Notes: generated by a model from the sequence alone, not told the origin. 64,000 nucleotides of DNA from Paguma larvata (GCA_030068075.1 CM057829.1:87039889-87103888), one strand, 5' to 3'. Positions 10,851 to 23,380 are shown, numbered from the stretch's first letter. A program made the numbers and translations.

Positions 10851-11778
10851 GCTTTGTCTCCTACTATCCCCCTTCGTCTTTCACAGGTGTTACCTCCCAT
10901 AAGTCTCCCGCAATTAAAATACAACTTGAAGAAAGTGTGGGGGATGGGTAGGGGATGAGAATGGCTTCCTACCTTAAAAAGCAACACTTCCACATCGTAA
11001 GGATGACTGCACCAGTGTTCTGCTACATACTGACCTGGAGACTCCATGCTGCTGTGTATGCAGTGTAGAAGAAATGAAGTGTCTTCCCCTTGTTTTTCAG
11101 GAAACAAGGCCCTTGGCTGTAGGGAAGATGTTGAAGGAAACCATTAATTATTTTTCTCATGAACTTCTGTTGCTCTGCTATTCAATGGAATCCCCTCTCC
11201 CATCCAACTGAAGCTCTTGTATACTCTTTCAGCCTTAATTTTCCAGGTTTCTTTGAGTTTTCATCTTTTCTGTCTTCACTTATAATTTATTGGGGAGTTT
11301 AGAAACCCTCCATGAAGAGTTACTTTGTGGGTGTCCATTGGGTAGAAATCTGAGAAGACATTCGGGTTCTTCTAGTGAGGATAAAGCTCACAGAAACAAA
11401 TAAAAAATTGTTTATTCTGTTCCAGAAATTTTCAATTCTCTTTTATAAAATCAGAAGTGAAAAAAAAACACCTTTAGCAGGTACTTTGACACTTCAGTCT
11501 TAATTCATGTAATAATCATATGATAAATTACTTCAAAAAAATACTATGAAACAACTTAGACCATGTAGATTTCTCAAAGTAACTAAAAGAATGGGAAAGG
11601 TTAACTATGTTCTATACCATTACATATAATTTGAAGTTACAACTTAGATATAGAAAAATTTGTGTTCTAAAGAATAGCAAGAGGTTTATTAAATTATTGG
11701 CATATAAGTATTTGTCTGACCAGTTTTTGAAATAATCCACAACGGACTTCATAAAGTGCCAATCTGCCCCTAGACACT
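10851..11778. other. Unique sequence
   Basis: No gene. AT-rich from about 11400. An acceptor-like pyrimidine tract plus cag at about 11090-11100 has no supporting open frame. Confidence 0.4.
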
Positions 11779-12301
11779 TGTATTAGTATGAAATCTCCAG
11801 GGAAACAGAATCAGTGGGAAATATAGATATAGATCTATAGATACAGATGGATACAGATATAGACATACATATTACAAGGAATTGGCTTCTGTGATTATGC
11901 AGTTAGAGAAGCAAAAGTTCTGCAGTAGGCAGACTGGAGACCCAGAACGGTGGTTGGGATAGTTCTGGTGTGCAGCCAAGGGCTTAAGAACCAGGAGAGC
12001 AAATAGTGCAAGTTCTAGTCCAAGTCTGATTCCAAAGGCAGAAAAAGACTGCCACCCCATCTCAAAGACAGGGAAGTAGAGGGAATGAATTCTCTCTTAC
12101 TTAGCCTTTTAGTCTATTCAAGCCTTCAACAGACTGGATGAGGCCCACCCACAGTGGGGAGAGCAATCTGTTTTAGTCCACCAATTCACATGTTAATCTC
12201 CATCCAGAAATGGTCTTGCAGACATACCCAAAATAATGTTTAACCAGATATCTGGGGACTGCATGGCCCGGGCAAATTGAAACATAAAATTAACCATCGC
12301 A
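11779..12301 (-). mobile_element. Old LTR-like element, minus strand
   Basis: Bounded by tgtattag at the left and taaccatcgca at the right, so the minus strand starts TGCGATGGTTAATTTTATG and ends CTAATACA. This is the form of an ancient mammalian repeat I recognise but cannot name with confidence (LTR-like TG...CA ends). Internal matches include attacaaggaattggcttc (11873) and gatgaggcccacccacagtg (12138). An ATAGAT-type simple run lies near 11822-11870. About 520 bp and nearly complete. Confidence 0.65.
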
Positions 12302-12729
12302 ATGTTCTTTTTTACAGCACTATAACTTAGATTAGTATGATAACTAAAGAAAATACATTTAAGTTCACTTGACGAATTTAAAAACATTGATCCTATATCT
12401 TCTAATCCCACTGTTTTCTTTAACAGAATGGCATTTATTTGCTATAAAGAAACATAGGGTATGATGTGTAATTTGGTTTGTTTCAAAGTTTATGGCTATT
12501 GTGAATTTCTCTTTTCTATGAGGCAATTTCCATTAAGTTCACCGAAACTGTACTGATTTTTCATATTTAGAACCATTGGGCTTTAATGTGAAAAACAATA
12601 CATGCCTGAGCTGCATAGTTGTTGACACCTTCCAATCTTCCATACAACTTTTTCATGATTTGGAAATACACAATATAAAGTATTATTTAGGAAAAACTCT
12701 CCTTATGTATTGCTTCATATTTAAATTTT
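12302..12729. other. Unique sequence
   Basis: No feature seen. Confidence 0.4.
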
Positions 12730-12744
12730 ACAAATTAAAGATTT

Positions 12745-12845
12745 GGGGCACCTGGGTGGCTCAGTCGGTTAAGCATCCAACTGCAGCTCACGTCATGATC
12801 TCATGGTTTGTGAGTTCGAGCCCTGTGTCATTGGCCTCTGTGCTG
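12745..12845 (+). mobile_element. Head-only CAN SINE, plus strand
   Basis: Only the tRNA-related head and the first part of the body are present, ending at gtgctgaca, with no CT-rich block and no A-tail. A 10-bp direct repeat acaaattaaa occurs at 12730-12739 and 12846-12855, the latter overlapping the body. It is either an aberrant insertion or a later deletion that removed the 3' half. Confidence 0.88.
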
Positions 12846-12919
12846 ACAAATTAAATCAAAATGTTCTGAAAGACTTCTTTGTAAAATGTACCACAGAAGA
12901 GCCTTAACACGCCGTAATT

Positions 12920-13022
12920 CCATTATTTTCATTTTATAGATAGGGGAATGTAGGCTTGTAGACATGAAATACTTTCTATGAGGTCATGGGACTAGTTAAT
13001 TTGTGGCAGAACCAGAAATGTG
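12920..13022 (-). mobile_element. MIR fragment, minus strand
   Basis: Contains the MIR core in reverse: 'ttttcattttatagataggg' followed by a degraded 'gaggtcatgggactagttaa' and 'ttgtggcagaaccagaaatg'. About 100 bp remain. Confidence 0.6.
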
Positions 13023-13062
13023 CAAGATGAGTAAGCAAAATGCAAATTAGTTTTACAATATA

Positions 13063-13261
13063 GGGGCACCTGGGTGGCTTAGTCGGTTAAGCATCCAACT
13101 TCAGCTCAAGCCATGATCTCATGGTTCTTGGGTTCGAGCCCTGCATTGGGCTCTGCACTGAGCGTGGAGCCTGCTTGCGATTCTGTGTCCCTTTCTCTCT
13201 ACCCACTCCCCCTACTCAGGTGTGCTCGTTCTCTCTCCCAAAATAAATAAACTTAAAAAAA
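13063..13261 (+). mobile_element. CAN SINE, older subtype, plus strand
   Basis: Head ggggcacctgggtggcttag. The body has 'ctctgcactgagcgtggagc' instead of the feliform 'gctgacagctcagagcctgg', the form seen in older CAN SINEs shared across carnivores. Tail aaataaataaactt plus A-run. The flanks ttacaatata (13053-13062) and ttataatata (13262-13271) are a 10-bp duplication with one change. Confidence 0.92.
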
Positions 13262-13271
13262 TTATAATATA

Positions 13272-14602
13272 TTTACTCTTAAACAAAATTGTATTAAATA
13301 TTTAAAAATATATTTAATATACTTAATTTAAATATTATATTTAAATAAATTTAAAATAAATGTCAAGCATCAGTTAAAAATTTGAACTACATATGCTAGG
13401 AGGTAGTCTTACTTCCTACCTTTACCTCCAAAAAGGTGACTTAATCAATTATAGAATGCAAAACAAAATCTAATATGACATATGAAGCAAGAGAGCATTT
13501 AAAGCTGAAAGCAAATTGGTCATGATCTAATTCGAAGACATTAAACTATAGGCACTGAATTGAGAAATCAGGTATGCCCACCCTCAAGGAAGTAAATAAA
13601 CTTTTTATAAAATACTTTCTTTTGCTAGTAAATATAAAACAATTTGTAACTGACTTTATGTTACTGTAATAGAAGCATCTAATGATAATTCCACTTAATT
13701 TTTCATACCCTTTTACATCTGAAAACCTCCCAAATATACCTGACAAATAATAATTTATTAATTCATTTAAAAGTACTTTCCCCAGTCAGGTAAGGATAGA
13801 TCCCCTCACTCTACTCACATTTTAATGAGACCCAGTGATCTACTCTCTGCATTTCACAATATCTAGATTTCAGAAATGTCTTCAGCTCTATAGAGTTGTC
13901 CTTTATAAAAATAAGTGAAAAGTATCACAATGTTACTTGTATATTTCACATGAAATCTAAGCATGACTTGATCAGATGCCATTTTTTTTTCTTAGTGGGC
14001 ATATGGCTATAACCATTGCAGAATTATCTCTATTTCTGGCTCTATCCCTTTGCCTTCAAGCAGAATAATGCCACTATTCATACAGACAGCTCTTTTCCAA
14101 CCGCCCTGTCTGTGGCAGTTAGAGCCAGCAGTTACCAACTCCCAGCGGTATATGTTTGCACTGAAATTTTTGACAATGTGCTCCACCTTCCTTACCTTTC
14201 TCATTTTTGATAGGCAATACTCATCTTTCTGAGCAAGGGAGTTAACCCAGCCTAGGTGGTTCCATGATCATCTATTTCTGGTGTTGTTCATTTTTATTTT
14301 TTGTTGCTTAGGTTTATATAGATAAAAGAGATAGTTTTAAAGAACATGGAAGTATCAATGACATACCTGTCTCACCTACACAAAAGACTAGACTTAGCAA
14401 TGACTGGGAAAACTTTTCAGGGGTCTGGGCTGATATATATGCTGATGTTACTTTTTGGTAACTCGTTTTCTCAGTAATGCAACCATACTCAGTAAGTATA
14501 CATTGTGTATCTATAGATTACATAGTGGAGACTTTGATCTTACAGGTAATTGACTTAAAATATCTAGACCTCTATACTGATTAACATCTGGAAAATATCT
14601 CA
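13272..14602. other. AT-rich unique sequence
   Basis: 13272-13370 is a nearly pure A/T tract (taaatatttaaaaatatatt). Overlapping short open frames at about 14007-14232 on both strands have no recognisable domain. No gene is called. Confidence 0.4.
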
Positions 14603-14613
14603 TAATATTTTTT

Positions 14614-14826
14614 TAAATATTTATTTTTTTACATATTTATTTTTGAGAGACATAGAGATGGAGCATGAGCAGGGGAAGGGAAAAGAGAGAGGGAGATACA
14701 GAATGTGAAGCAGGCTCCAGGCTCTGAGCCGTCAGCACAGAGCCCAACGCGGGGCTTGAACTCATAGACCGTGAAATCATGATCTGAGCTGAAGTCGACC
14801 GCTTAACCGACTGAGCCACCCAGGCG
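14614..14826 (-). mobile_element. CAN SINE (SINEC_Fc-like), minus strand
   Basis: Full-length inverted copy with head cttaaccgactgagccaccc at the right. The T-rich tail at the left is extended by extra T/A sequence. Flanking repeat taatatttttt at 14603-14613 and 14827-14837. Confidence 0.94.
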
Positions 14827-15107
14827 TAATATTTTTTATATGTGCTCTGTCAAATTTGATTATTGATAAAGTCTAAATACACTTATTCTTTAATTTGGTT
14901 CTTAAGAATTGAATCTCAGTGCATCTGCATAGTAAATATTAACCAAACATAGAAAGTTACTTCTTTTAAGAATTTAAATTTAATTTTATTTACTCCTTTT
15001 AATTAAATTTAAAGGAATTTACTGGGCTACAGAAATCACAATTATCTATATGGAATTTGGGTGTCCCTTCCAAGAACTGATCCAATAATACTCAGCTTTT
15101 AATTTTA

Positions 15108-15299
15108 TTTTTTTAATGTTTATTTTTTATTTTGAGAGAGAGCATGCTGCACAAGCAGAGGAAAGGGAGAAAGAGAATCCCAAGCAGGCTGCATGCCCAC
15201 ACAGAGCCCATTGCTGGGTTCGAACTCACAAACATGAGATCATGACCCAGGCCAAAATCCAGATTCGAATACTTAACCCACTGATCTACCCACGCGCCT
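15108..15299 (-). mobile_element. CAN SINE, older, minus strand
   Basis: The head lies at the right (cttaacccactgatctaccc) and is quite mutated; the body is the short form 'agcaggctgcatgcccacac'. Flanks are ctcagcttttaatttta (15091-15107) and ctcagtttataaatttta (15300-15317), a duplication with changes. Confidence 0.9.
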
Positions 15300-15321
15300 C
15301 TCAGTTTATAAATTTTAAAAA

Positions 15322-15518
15322 GGGATCACCTGGGTGGCTCAGTCAGTCAAGTGTCCAACTCTTGATTTTGGCTTGGGTAATGATTTCATGGTGTGTGAGA
15401 TCAAACCCCACTTGCAGAGCCTGCTTGGAGTTCTCTCTCTCCCTCTCCTTCTGCCCCACCCCCCACTCTCTTTCTCTCGAAACAAATAAACAAAAAAATT
15501 AATTAAATAAAATTTTTA
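15322..15518 (+). mobile_element. CAN SINE, older subtype, plus strand
   Basis: Head gatcacctgggtggctcagt. The body has 'actcttgattttggcttggg' and 'cttgcagagcctgcttggag', an older carnivore subtype. The tail is acaaataaacaaaaaaatta followed by A/T-rich sequence. It faces the preceding SINE head to head with about 20 bp between them. Confidence 0.92.
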
Positions 15519-16614
15519 AAATATTTTAAAGAATTATTGCAAGTTTAACTTTATAACTGAAGACAGAAAAGTATTACTTAATTTCTTTGGGTAAGTAACT
15601 TTACCTGCGCATATTTTTTAAATCAATGGAATGACTATTAGGGCAATATCTCACACTTGGTTGGACCTCAAGCACTTGCAATTTAAGTCTACTGGACATA
15701 GAATTGAAAACTTCTTTTATAATGAAACAAATCTCAGTGGAACTGTTTCTCACCTCCCTCAGTGCTCATCTTGGCTTAGCTGAGCTCCTCCAGATTCAGA
15801 GTAAGATGAGAAATGCATCCAGTCCTCTTAGTAAAGTAGAATCACTAATTTTTAAAAGTTGATATTACTTCTTGAGAAACATACTATTAAATCAGCAACA
15901 TTGCACTGTATCTGTAATTATAAAGTAATAGCATGTTCTGGGGGAGTTGATTGCTTATATCACATAGAAATCAAGTTAAAATAAAAAAGGAAAGAAAAAA
16001 CATCTAATTGAAGGTATATGTTCTGAAGGTGTATTTCCTGGGATTCAGAGGAAATTACATGGATCGATTATAAACACTAAGTTTCATTAAAAATAAAGAC
16101 CTGTGGAGAATGTCTTGTCATCTTTCCAAATGGCAGGCACAAGATAGTTCATTTTAGACTCAGTCTTTCAATAATCCTTACCGAATGTCCACTCTGCACG
16201 TGCAGAAATTTCAAACAAACCTAGCTTAACAATATCTTCTTTTTACCCCCACCTCCAATGAAAATTTAAAAATTCTTTGTCCAAGTACAATGAAGAATAG
16301 TTTAATATTTCCATTTTGAGCTGTTTGTGGGTGGGCATTGTTACATATTTTGAAATGAAATAGTAATTGGAGGGATTTTTGTCTATTCATCTCAAGTATG
16401 TATTTACTATAAGGTAGACTTCATAGTTTAAATTTCAAAAAATTAATTTTAACTGTATGTCTAACAAATTATTTATGTTAATTCCAGCTCTCCTAAATAC
16501 CTTAAGGATCCATGGTCTTGATAGTTTCTTAGTACTTTGAAGAAATTCTAGAGAACTTAGAAAGGAATTTCCTATAGATACTAAACAAAATGATGACACT
16601 ATCTTCTTAAAAAG
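15519..16614. other. Unique sequence
   Basis: About 1.1 kb without a recognised repeat, gene or RNA. Confidence 0.45.
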
Positions 16615-16865
16615 GCACTATAGTGCATACTTAAGAGTGTGGGTTCTAGAGCAAGCCTTCCTGAGGTCAAATCCCATGAACCTTGCCACTTTGGGCAAGT
16701 TATTTATGTCTCTATGCTTTAACTTCTTTGTCTATATAGTGGAGTTAATAATAGTGCCTTGTTCATTGAGTTGTTTTAGGATCAAACAAGTTAAGGCATA
16801 TAAAGGATTTAGAATAATGACCAGTACATAAAGTATTCAATAAATATGAATTTGTGGTATTATCA
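16615..16865 (+). mobile_element. MIR SINE, near full length, plus strand
   Basis: Reads in consensus order: tagtgcatacttaagagtgt (tRNA-related head), 'gggttctagagcaagccttc', core 'ttgccactttgggcaagtta' and 'aacttctttgtctatatagt', then 'gtattcaataaatatgaatt' at the 3' end. About 250 of the usual 260 bp are present. Confidence 0.9.
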
Positions 16866-19800
16866 ATCTCACCTTCCCATGGTAAATCAGTAACTCTGAG
16901 GGCAAGGAAGATCAGAACCAAGTGAATGGTGCAAGACCCATTCTCCTGAGCTGAGAATGACAGAGCTTAGAGATCCTAAGGGTACCCATGCCTGAAATCT
17001 GCCAGGTAACCATCATTTTAGTTTTCCTTTTTATTTTGCTACCTTCCCTTATTCAAAATGTCTTCGAATGGTAATCCATCATTCTGCCCAGTCTTCTACT
17101 CAGTGTGCCTCACACTGATCATTTAACTCTAAGATGCTGTAGGCACCTAATTTTTTAATCCTTAAAAAATTAACTCCTTTATGGATTCCTCTCTGAGTGT
17201 CTTATGAAACAAATTATATAGTAAAGAAAACAGTTGTTCATTGAATTTTAAAGCCAGCGATTAATTTACTTAATCTCCAACTATTTCGTTAGGCTTTCTT
17301 GTCCACATTAGTTGTGCTTGATCTTACCCTCTTTGGAAATAAAACTGAGGAAAACTGCAGATCAGTCTGGTTAATTTAGAATATTCGTTAGGAAGATTCT
17401 AAAAAAAATACAATGTACTATAAATTAAGATACAGAACAAATATCGTATGTAGTTCAAATGGATAGAAAACCTCCTTAATAATATATCTGATGCTAAGAT
17501 AAACCTCATCTGTCTGTTCAAATTCTTTGACATGGAATTATAATTCAAGGTTCCAGAGAGTGAAAAAAAAAAAATGTCATCTTTAAAGTTGCTGAACATT
17601 ATAGTATCAAATGGTTGGAATGAAACTTGAGAAGTTATTTCAGGCCACACTTAAAATGTCCCAGGCAAATGAAAATGTACATGAATCTTAACTATTAAAG
17701 AAGTTCCACATCTCCATAGCCAGAATAAGAGAATGATAGTTCCACCAGACAAGTGTTCTTCATTTTTTATAAGATTTCTTGACTATCCATGAAATTTGCA
17801 AGCTAGATATTTGCTTTTTTGGAAACTTCTCCTTTTAATCATTCAGTTTTTTGTTTGGGAATTAGCTTTGGGAATATAGATATTGGATTCAAGATGGATT
17901 CCATTCTACAGAATATCTACAAAATGCAACCTGTTCTTTCTCTTATCCATTTGGAAGCAGAGGTACAGAAGTTTCTCCACTTGGACAGTAGAACAGAAAA
18001 GGATTGAGTATTCTAGGGAACGATATATTAGCCATGAAGAAGAGAGCTGTCCGAGATAAAATGTTTTTATTTTATAGAAGATACTAAATATAGTTGAAGC
18101 TTGAAGATTTGCTACTAGGTTGTAGCAGGTTCTTTTTTCCCCCTCCAGTTTAATTAGTTTAGAGTGATAAGAAGGCATCCCAAAAAGACGGCTTGAAGAT
18201 TTGTTATTTTAATTAGCCAAGTGTATAAAGAGGAAAACCATCATCTAAAGTGAAGAAAACTGAAGGCAATGTAAGTAGTATCAAGAGGAGATAAGACCAT
18301 CTCACCAACGACACTAGGCTAAATTAAGAGTTTTATGGGCTAATGCAGACTCATAAAATAGCAGAATCTTGTCTGCCTTTATACTTGAGAAAAATACACA
18401 TATATTGGTGTTTCTGTCCAATACAATACACACGGACTCTATACCGAAGCTACGTGAATCACTTCGAACGGTAAGAAGAAGCACCATGATAATTGCCCAA
18501 AATGTGTGCATCATATATGCCAGTTTATAAATGACATAGAACATAAATACCATTTACAGGGGAGTGGGAGAGAAGTAAAATATATTTTGGGTTATTGAAC
18601 CAAAGCATTTAGAGAGAACTTGGCATTTCTTACGGCTAGAACGTCAAATAGTTCACATGATTTAGACTGAATTTTATGTGCATAATTTTAGATTGATTAT
18701 CGCAGACACATTTTTCATATTTGGCCCAGGTTTTCTTTGGCTCAGATGTTTTAAGTGCTTTGTGTGCATGGCTTCTGCATTAACATTGTGCTGTGTCTAT
18801 TTTGTGATCTGTTATTAGTATTATCAATTGGAACCCAGGCAAACTTTCACACAAAACGAAGGTGAGAAATGAAAATCGTCAATATCTTTTAACTGCTAAC
18901 CCCGGCCTGAGGTAGTCTGCACGAGCACCTGCTCTGCATTTCCAGAGTTCGCTGTTTTTCTACCTTCCCTCTCTAATTACACCTTCTGGGAGAAAGGAAT
19001 TTGTACCATTTTGCCCTTCATTTGCATCATCACAGCAACTGTAGCCTTCATGTCCCTTTGCCTGATAAGTTGCAAGGTTTTGGTTTCTGCTCACTGATTA
19101 TGCAGCCAGGCTTGCTCTCCTTGGAAGGCTCCAAGGACGTTGCTGTTCCTCCTTCGGGCTTACAGCACACACATGAAAAGCCCCGTCTTGCCTTCCATCC
19201 AGCTCAGACGCTGGTGCAAGACACCCTCTCAGCCCAGGCGCCCTTTCTGAAGACTGGACGGTGCCTACGTTAGGGCTAAAAGCACAGACTTGTTGGAGGC
19301 TGAATACATCGTTGCGTTCACTTGAGAATTAACCCTCGAGAAGCGTGCCTTGCAGCTTACCTGTGGGTCTGGCTTCCAGAGCAGACTCATTATTTTCCAT
19401 GTTCAGCAGAAGGAGTAAGATATTCTGTGTCTGTCCTCGGGCTATACGAGCATGCTTTCTCAGTATATGCACATCTAGGGCATTTAATCAAGTACTTGTT
19501 TGAAGTGTCCCATTGATCATAAAATGATGCTTAGTCTGGATTTTTTTTTCTGGCTTATAAATTCCTGCGTGGAAGTTAGATGGTACCGCTCTAAAAACTA
19601 CAAAAGAATGAACTGAAATTCTGAAGAAATCAGGTTGATGTAGTGCAAAATGAAGTCTTCAGGAACTGTCAATTAATTATCTGAAAGTTTATATAATGTA
19701 AATGGTTAAATTAGACATTTAACTAAAACATTTAGATCATTGTGTGGCTATATGCGAACGATTCCTAGAACTCGATGCAAAATGTCTATAAAAGTCACAT

Positions 19801-20994
19801 AAAATCCAGTTTCCCATGGGATTTATGATCAGGTCAGATATGAAGCTCATGCAAGTGGTTTTCAGATACTTTTAACATTGACGAACAATTTTCTAACCAC
19901 ACTCTGTTTGACCAAAAGAGTTTTTCTCCTCTGTTTTCTTGATTGTAATTTAGGAAACTGATCAAACTTGGTCTAGTCTCACTAGTCATGAAACTTTTGC
20001 CTGGAAATTGCCTCACAGATGATCAGAATTAAGAAGGAGAACATGAAAAAAAAAGGACAAACCTCATTCTACCTAAGAATTGAATCATGCAGGTAGCCAA
20101 ATAGGACGTGGGGCAATAGTTACATCAGATATCACTTTAAATTATTTCTAGTATACATTATCTTAGCACTTTTGCAAGTATAGATACAAATTAAGTGTGC
20201 TGGAATCTAATGCATTGTATGACCTGTAATCATAATTTGACTAACACACAAATCATCTTTCAACAAACAGCATATTTCTTGGAGGTTGCACTAAGATTAA
20301 GCAAACAGATAAGAACAGCAAGGAAAAAATGATCGCCTGAAGCTAACAAACGGTGAGAACACTTCAGGTATTTGAAGACAGTTACTAAGACCCAAATAAG
20401 TCTTTCTTCTTTGTACTAATTACCATCTTTCCTTAAACTGTTCTCGACAGAGCCTCTCCTGAACATTTGGACCTAAAGTATGTTCTTTTTTCATCAAGTC
20501 TTGGAGTTCCTTGCCACATCTTCGGTTTTCTGTAGGATGAGTTCTCATGTTAAGTATATATCTTACAGCGTCTCATGCAGATTATAAACTTTTCAAATAC
20601 AGCAGCACAGAGAGAAAGAGATTCTATTTGCCTTCCCATGATGAATTTCTGAGTTTATTTGCATCACCTCATCCCACATGAATCAGCCCCAGGCCTGGAA
20701 ATGGTTTGAACCTGTCCAAGAGATTCAGGGTAAGACAGTGGAAAATCATTAAGTCTCAATTAAGTAACGTTAATTCCACAGTGAAGGTAATCTTTAGGAA
20801 ACTATAGACAGCTGAAACCCAGACATCAGATGTGTTGGGCTCAGACTTGCCATGTCCTTGGGAAGTCAAAAATGCTAGTAAAGCTGTAACTTTATATTTG
20901 AGGTTGACATATATCCCAGGATTGGAAAACGTTTGTAAATTCATTTTTCTACTGATTGAAAACCCATATTTCAAGAAGTATCGATTACTGAATG
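16866..20994. other. 4.1 kb of repeat-poor unique sequence
   Basis: No interspersed repeat was recognised across this stretch. Open frames are short, overlapping and without domains. 18900-19500 is slightly richer in G+C than its surroundings. A first-exon-like segment on the minus strand (19361-19400) is discussed among the findings. No promoter, CpG island or polyadenylation cluster is evident. Confidence 0.5.
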
Positions 20995-21238
20995 TCAAAC
21001 AATAGGGTAATGGTTAAATAAATTTTGGTAAGTAATTACAATGGGGCTACACAGACTGTGAAAAATGAGGTTCTTGTGTATACACTGACATGAAAGCATG
21101 TCCCTAATATATTGTTAAATGAAAGAAACAAAATCATTTTATAATGTGTATTATGCGATCCCATTTCGTTAAAGACACACACATACAATTGGTATAATAT
21201 GGGAACTACAAGGTATATGAAAACATTAATGACCTAAT
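20995..21238 (+). mobile_element. Old L1 fragment (ORF2 end/3'UTR)
   Basis: 'aatagggtaatggttaaataa', a degraded 'cagactgtgaaaaatgaggt', 'ctaatatattgttaaatgaa' and 'gcgatcccatttcgttaaag' follow the order found downstream of ORF2 in old mammalian L1 subfamilies. Coding capacity is gone. Confidence 0.6.
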
Positions 21239-21239
21239 T

Positions 21240-22090
21240 GTTTTGGATGGCAGAGAGTTGAATAGTCAGGTAAGTCTTTCCAGAACAAGGCACACTTCAG
21301 CCAGATGTAAAGAATGGATAGGAGTTAAAACCAATGAAGATAAGGCAAGGAAGGGAGAGTATTCTTGGAAAAGAGAAAAACAGAATATATTTGAGTGTTT
21401 GAGAAACCAAGAGAAGTCAAGTGTAGATTATGGAATGTGAGTAGGTAATATCGGAGATGAACCTAGAGGAAGCAGGGCCAGATTGCAGAAGACTTTGTAT
21501 GTTTTAATAATGATTTCAACATTCTTTTAAGATTCCTTGAAGGGTTTTTAACAAGGAAGTGATAAAATCAGACTTATGTCAGAAATATCACCATGCTCCT
21601 TTCCTGAACAATACTGGAGAGAAGCAAGAGTGGAAAAACGGAGAACACTTTTGAAGAATTTGTAGTAATCTAGGTAAGAGACTTGTAATACTTGTAAAGT
21701 ACAGTTAGAGGAAATTGCTTGAATTCATGACCTCTTTAGGGGATAGAGCTACAAGCCATTCACTGAGATAATGTACCCAGGAAGAGAAGAGGTTTTTAGG
21801 AGTAGCCAAGGAATTCAACTGGATACCCAGAGATCGAAGGGCCTCTAGTACATATGCTTGGAGATGGGCGGCGGACAAATGGAGAGGTAAATGTGAAATT
21901 TAGGAGATACATATGAGCTGGGCAGACTCATTTGAGGTCATCGGTATGTGTCTGTAAGGGAGAACCCAAGCTCACTCAGGGGGACGATCGCATAATATGA
22001 GAAAAGCCTTGGTAGATGACTGAAGATTAACAACCTTTGGGGGCCCAAAGGAAGAAAAGATCTTACCAAAGGAGAATTGGAGGTCAAAAG
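21240..22090 (-). mobile_element. L2 (LINE2) fragment, minus strand
   Basis: The plus strand carries the inverse of the L2 ORF2 3' part. In order: a degraded 'tttgagaaaccaagagaagt' segment, 'gggccagattgcagaagact', 'gggtttttaacaaggaagtg' with 'ataaaatcagacttatgtca', 'aatctaggtaagagacttgt', and 'catttgaggtcatcggtatg', the last corresponding to the inverse of the reverse-transcriptase YADD box region. Heavily decayed with several indels. Tail to tail with the L1 fragment at its left. Confidence 0.7.
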
Positions 22091-23142
22091 AAACTCAGGA
22101 GGTCACATAATCCAAATAAATAAACATTTCAGTAATCTTTAGCAATAATTTCTGGCCAGCCATGGAATGGGATGTTTCATGAGGCGAGAAAAGTTCAAAT
22201 GAGACTCTGTCTAATTTTCTGTAGTATCAGTGAAGAGTCTCTTATATTGAACAACATTTTTAGGCTTAAAGACCTCAAGGGGAAGTCCTTTTCCTTTTAT
22301 GACTTCTATTGAAACCCTATAATACTACCTTACTATGTAGAGTCTGTCATTCCCTTTCTAATTGACTCGAAAAATTCACGATGGTAAGATACCAGATAAA
22401 TGGTATGTCCCAATCCAGCCCCTTTATACAAAGCCAGGTTATTCATACAATTTGGTGTCAGATACACATAAAAACCCATCACACACATGGCTCCCATTTC
22501 TGGCATTAGTTCAAATCCATTTTTGTTTGCCATGTGTTGCTCTCATCTTTCGTTGAGGCTCCAATCTTGTTTTCTCTTCCGAAATTTGGACGCTTATATT
22601 TACTCCCATTGATAAATGACTGTTGGACATGCTTTTCTGGCTCATAGTTGTTACTCTTTCTTGTTTACCTCTTTTTCAGTCTCTTTTATTTACCTCTATA
22701 TTAGTTGATGGAACTAACTGCTATCACAAGGGAACTCCTAAAATTTCATAGGCTTAATCCAAAGTAAATTTACTACTTCCTCTCATAACAATGCCATCGT
22801 TTCTGGTTAGCGAATGGCTTATTTCAACATGGTGAATCATAGACTCAGGCTTCTTCCACTCTGTTGCTCTGTCATCCCATAGGGACTCAGAGTTCTCTGG
22901 GACCATGGCCAGGCAGGGAAAGGGAGCAGTCACTACATGTGGGAGGAGGAACATGAAATTTGGTGCACTAGTACTATCAATTTTTACCAGCAAAGATGTG
23001 AACATTTATAGACCAATTCCCCCTACCCATCGGTTGAGGTCTCCTGCTCATTAATTCTCTTTGGCTTCCAGTCTGCCACACTTGGGACCACAAAGGGCTT
23101 TGTCTTCATGCAAAGAGATGCAGATGTGGGCAGCTGGAAACT
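22091..23142. other. Unique, with an unnamed old repeat near 22700-23010
   Basis: 22700-23010 ('cataggcttaatccaaagta', then 'agactcaggcttcttccact') resembles a common old mammalian interspersed repeat that I cannot name. A second diverged copy seems to lie at 24290-24610. No gene is seen. Confidence 0.35.
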
Positions 23143-23162
23143 AAGGCCAACATGCTTTAAAG

Positions 23163-23380
23163 ATCTTATTTATTTTTTAAGTTTATTTATTTATTCTGAG
23201 AGAAAAAGAGAGAGTTAGAGAGTGGGAGGGCCAGAAAGAGAGGGAGAGAGAATCCCAAGTAGGCTCAGCACTGTCAGCACAGAGACCAATGCGCAGCTCA
23301 AACCCACGAACCGTGAGATCATGACCTGACCCAAAAGCAAGAGTCAGATGCCTAACTGACTGAGCTGACCCAGGCAACCC
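23163..23380 (-). mobile_element. CAN SINE, older, minus strand
   Basis: The tail is at the left (tttttaagtttatttattta) and the head at the right is eroded. A 20-bp target-site duplication with one change, aaggccaacatgctttaaag (23143-23162) and aaggccaacatgttttaaag (23381-23400), fixes the ends. The body is the short 'ggctcagcactgtcagcaca' type. Confidence 0.94.

Noticed and set aside
10463..10951. A 162-codon open frame with a downstream gtaagt donor, looking like a coding exon
   Set aside because: The DNA follows an MLT1-type LTR consensus through its length, and the donor-like site is a mutated copy of that LTR's 'gctaagtttgtgg'. Chance open frame in a fossil LTR.
15116..15502. 128-codon open frame
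   Set aside because: It runs through two opposed SINEs and has no protein-like features.
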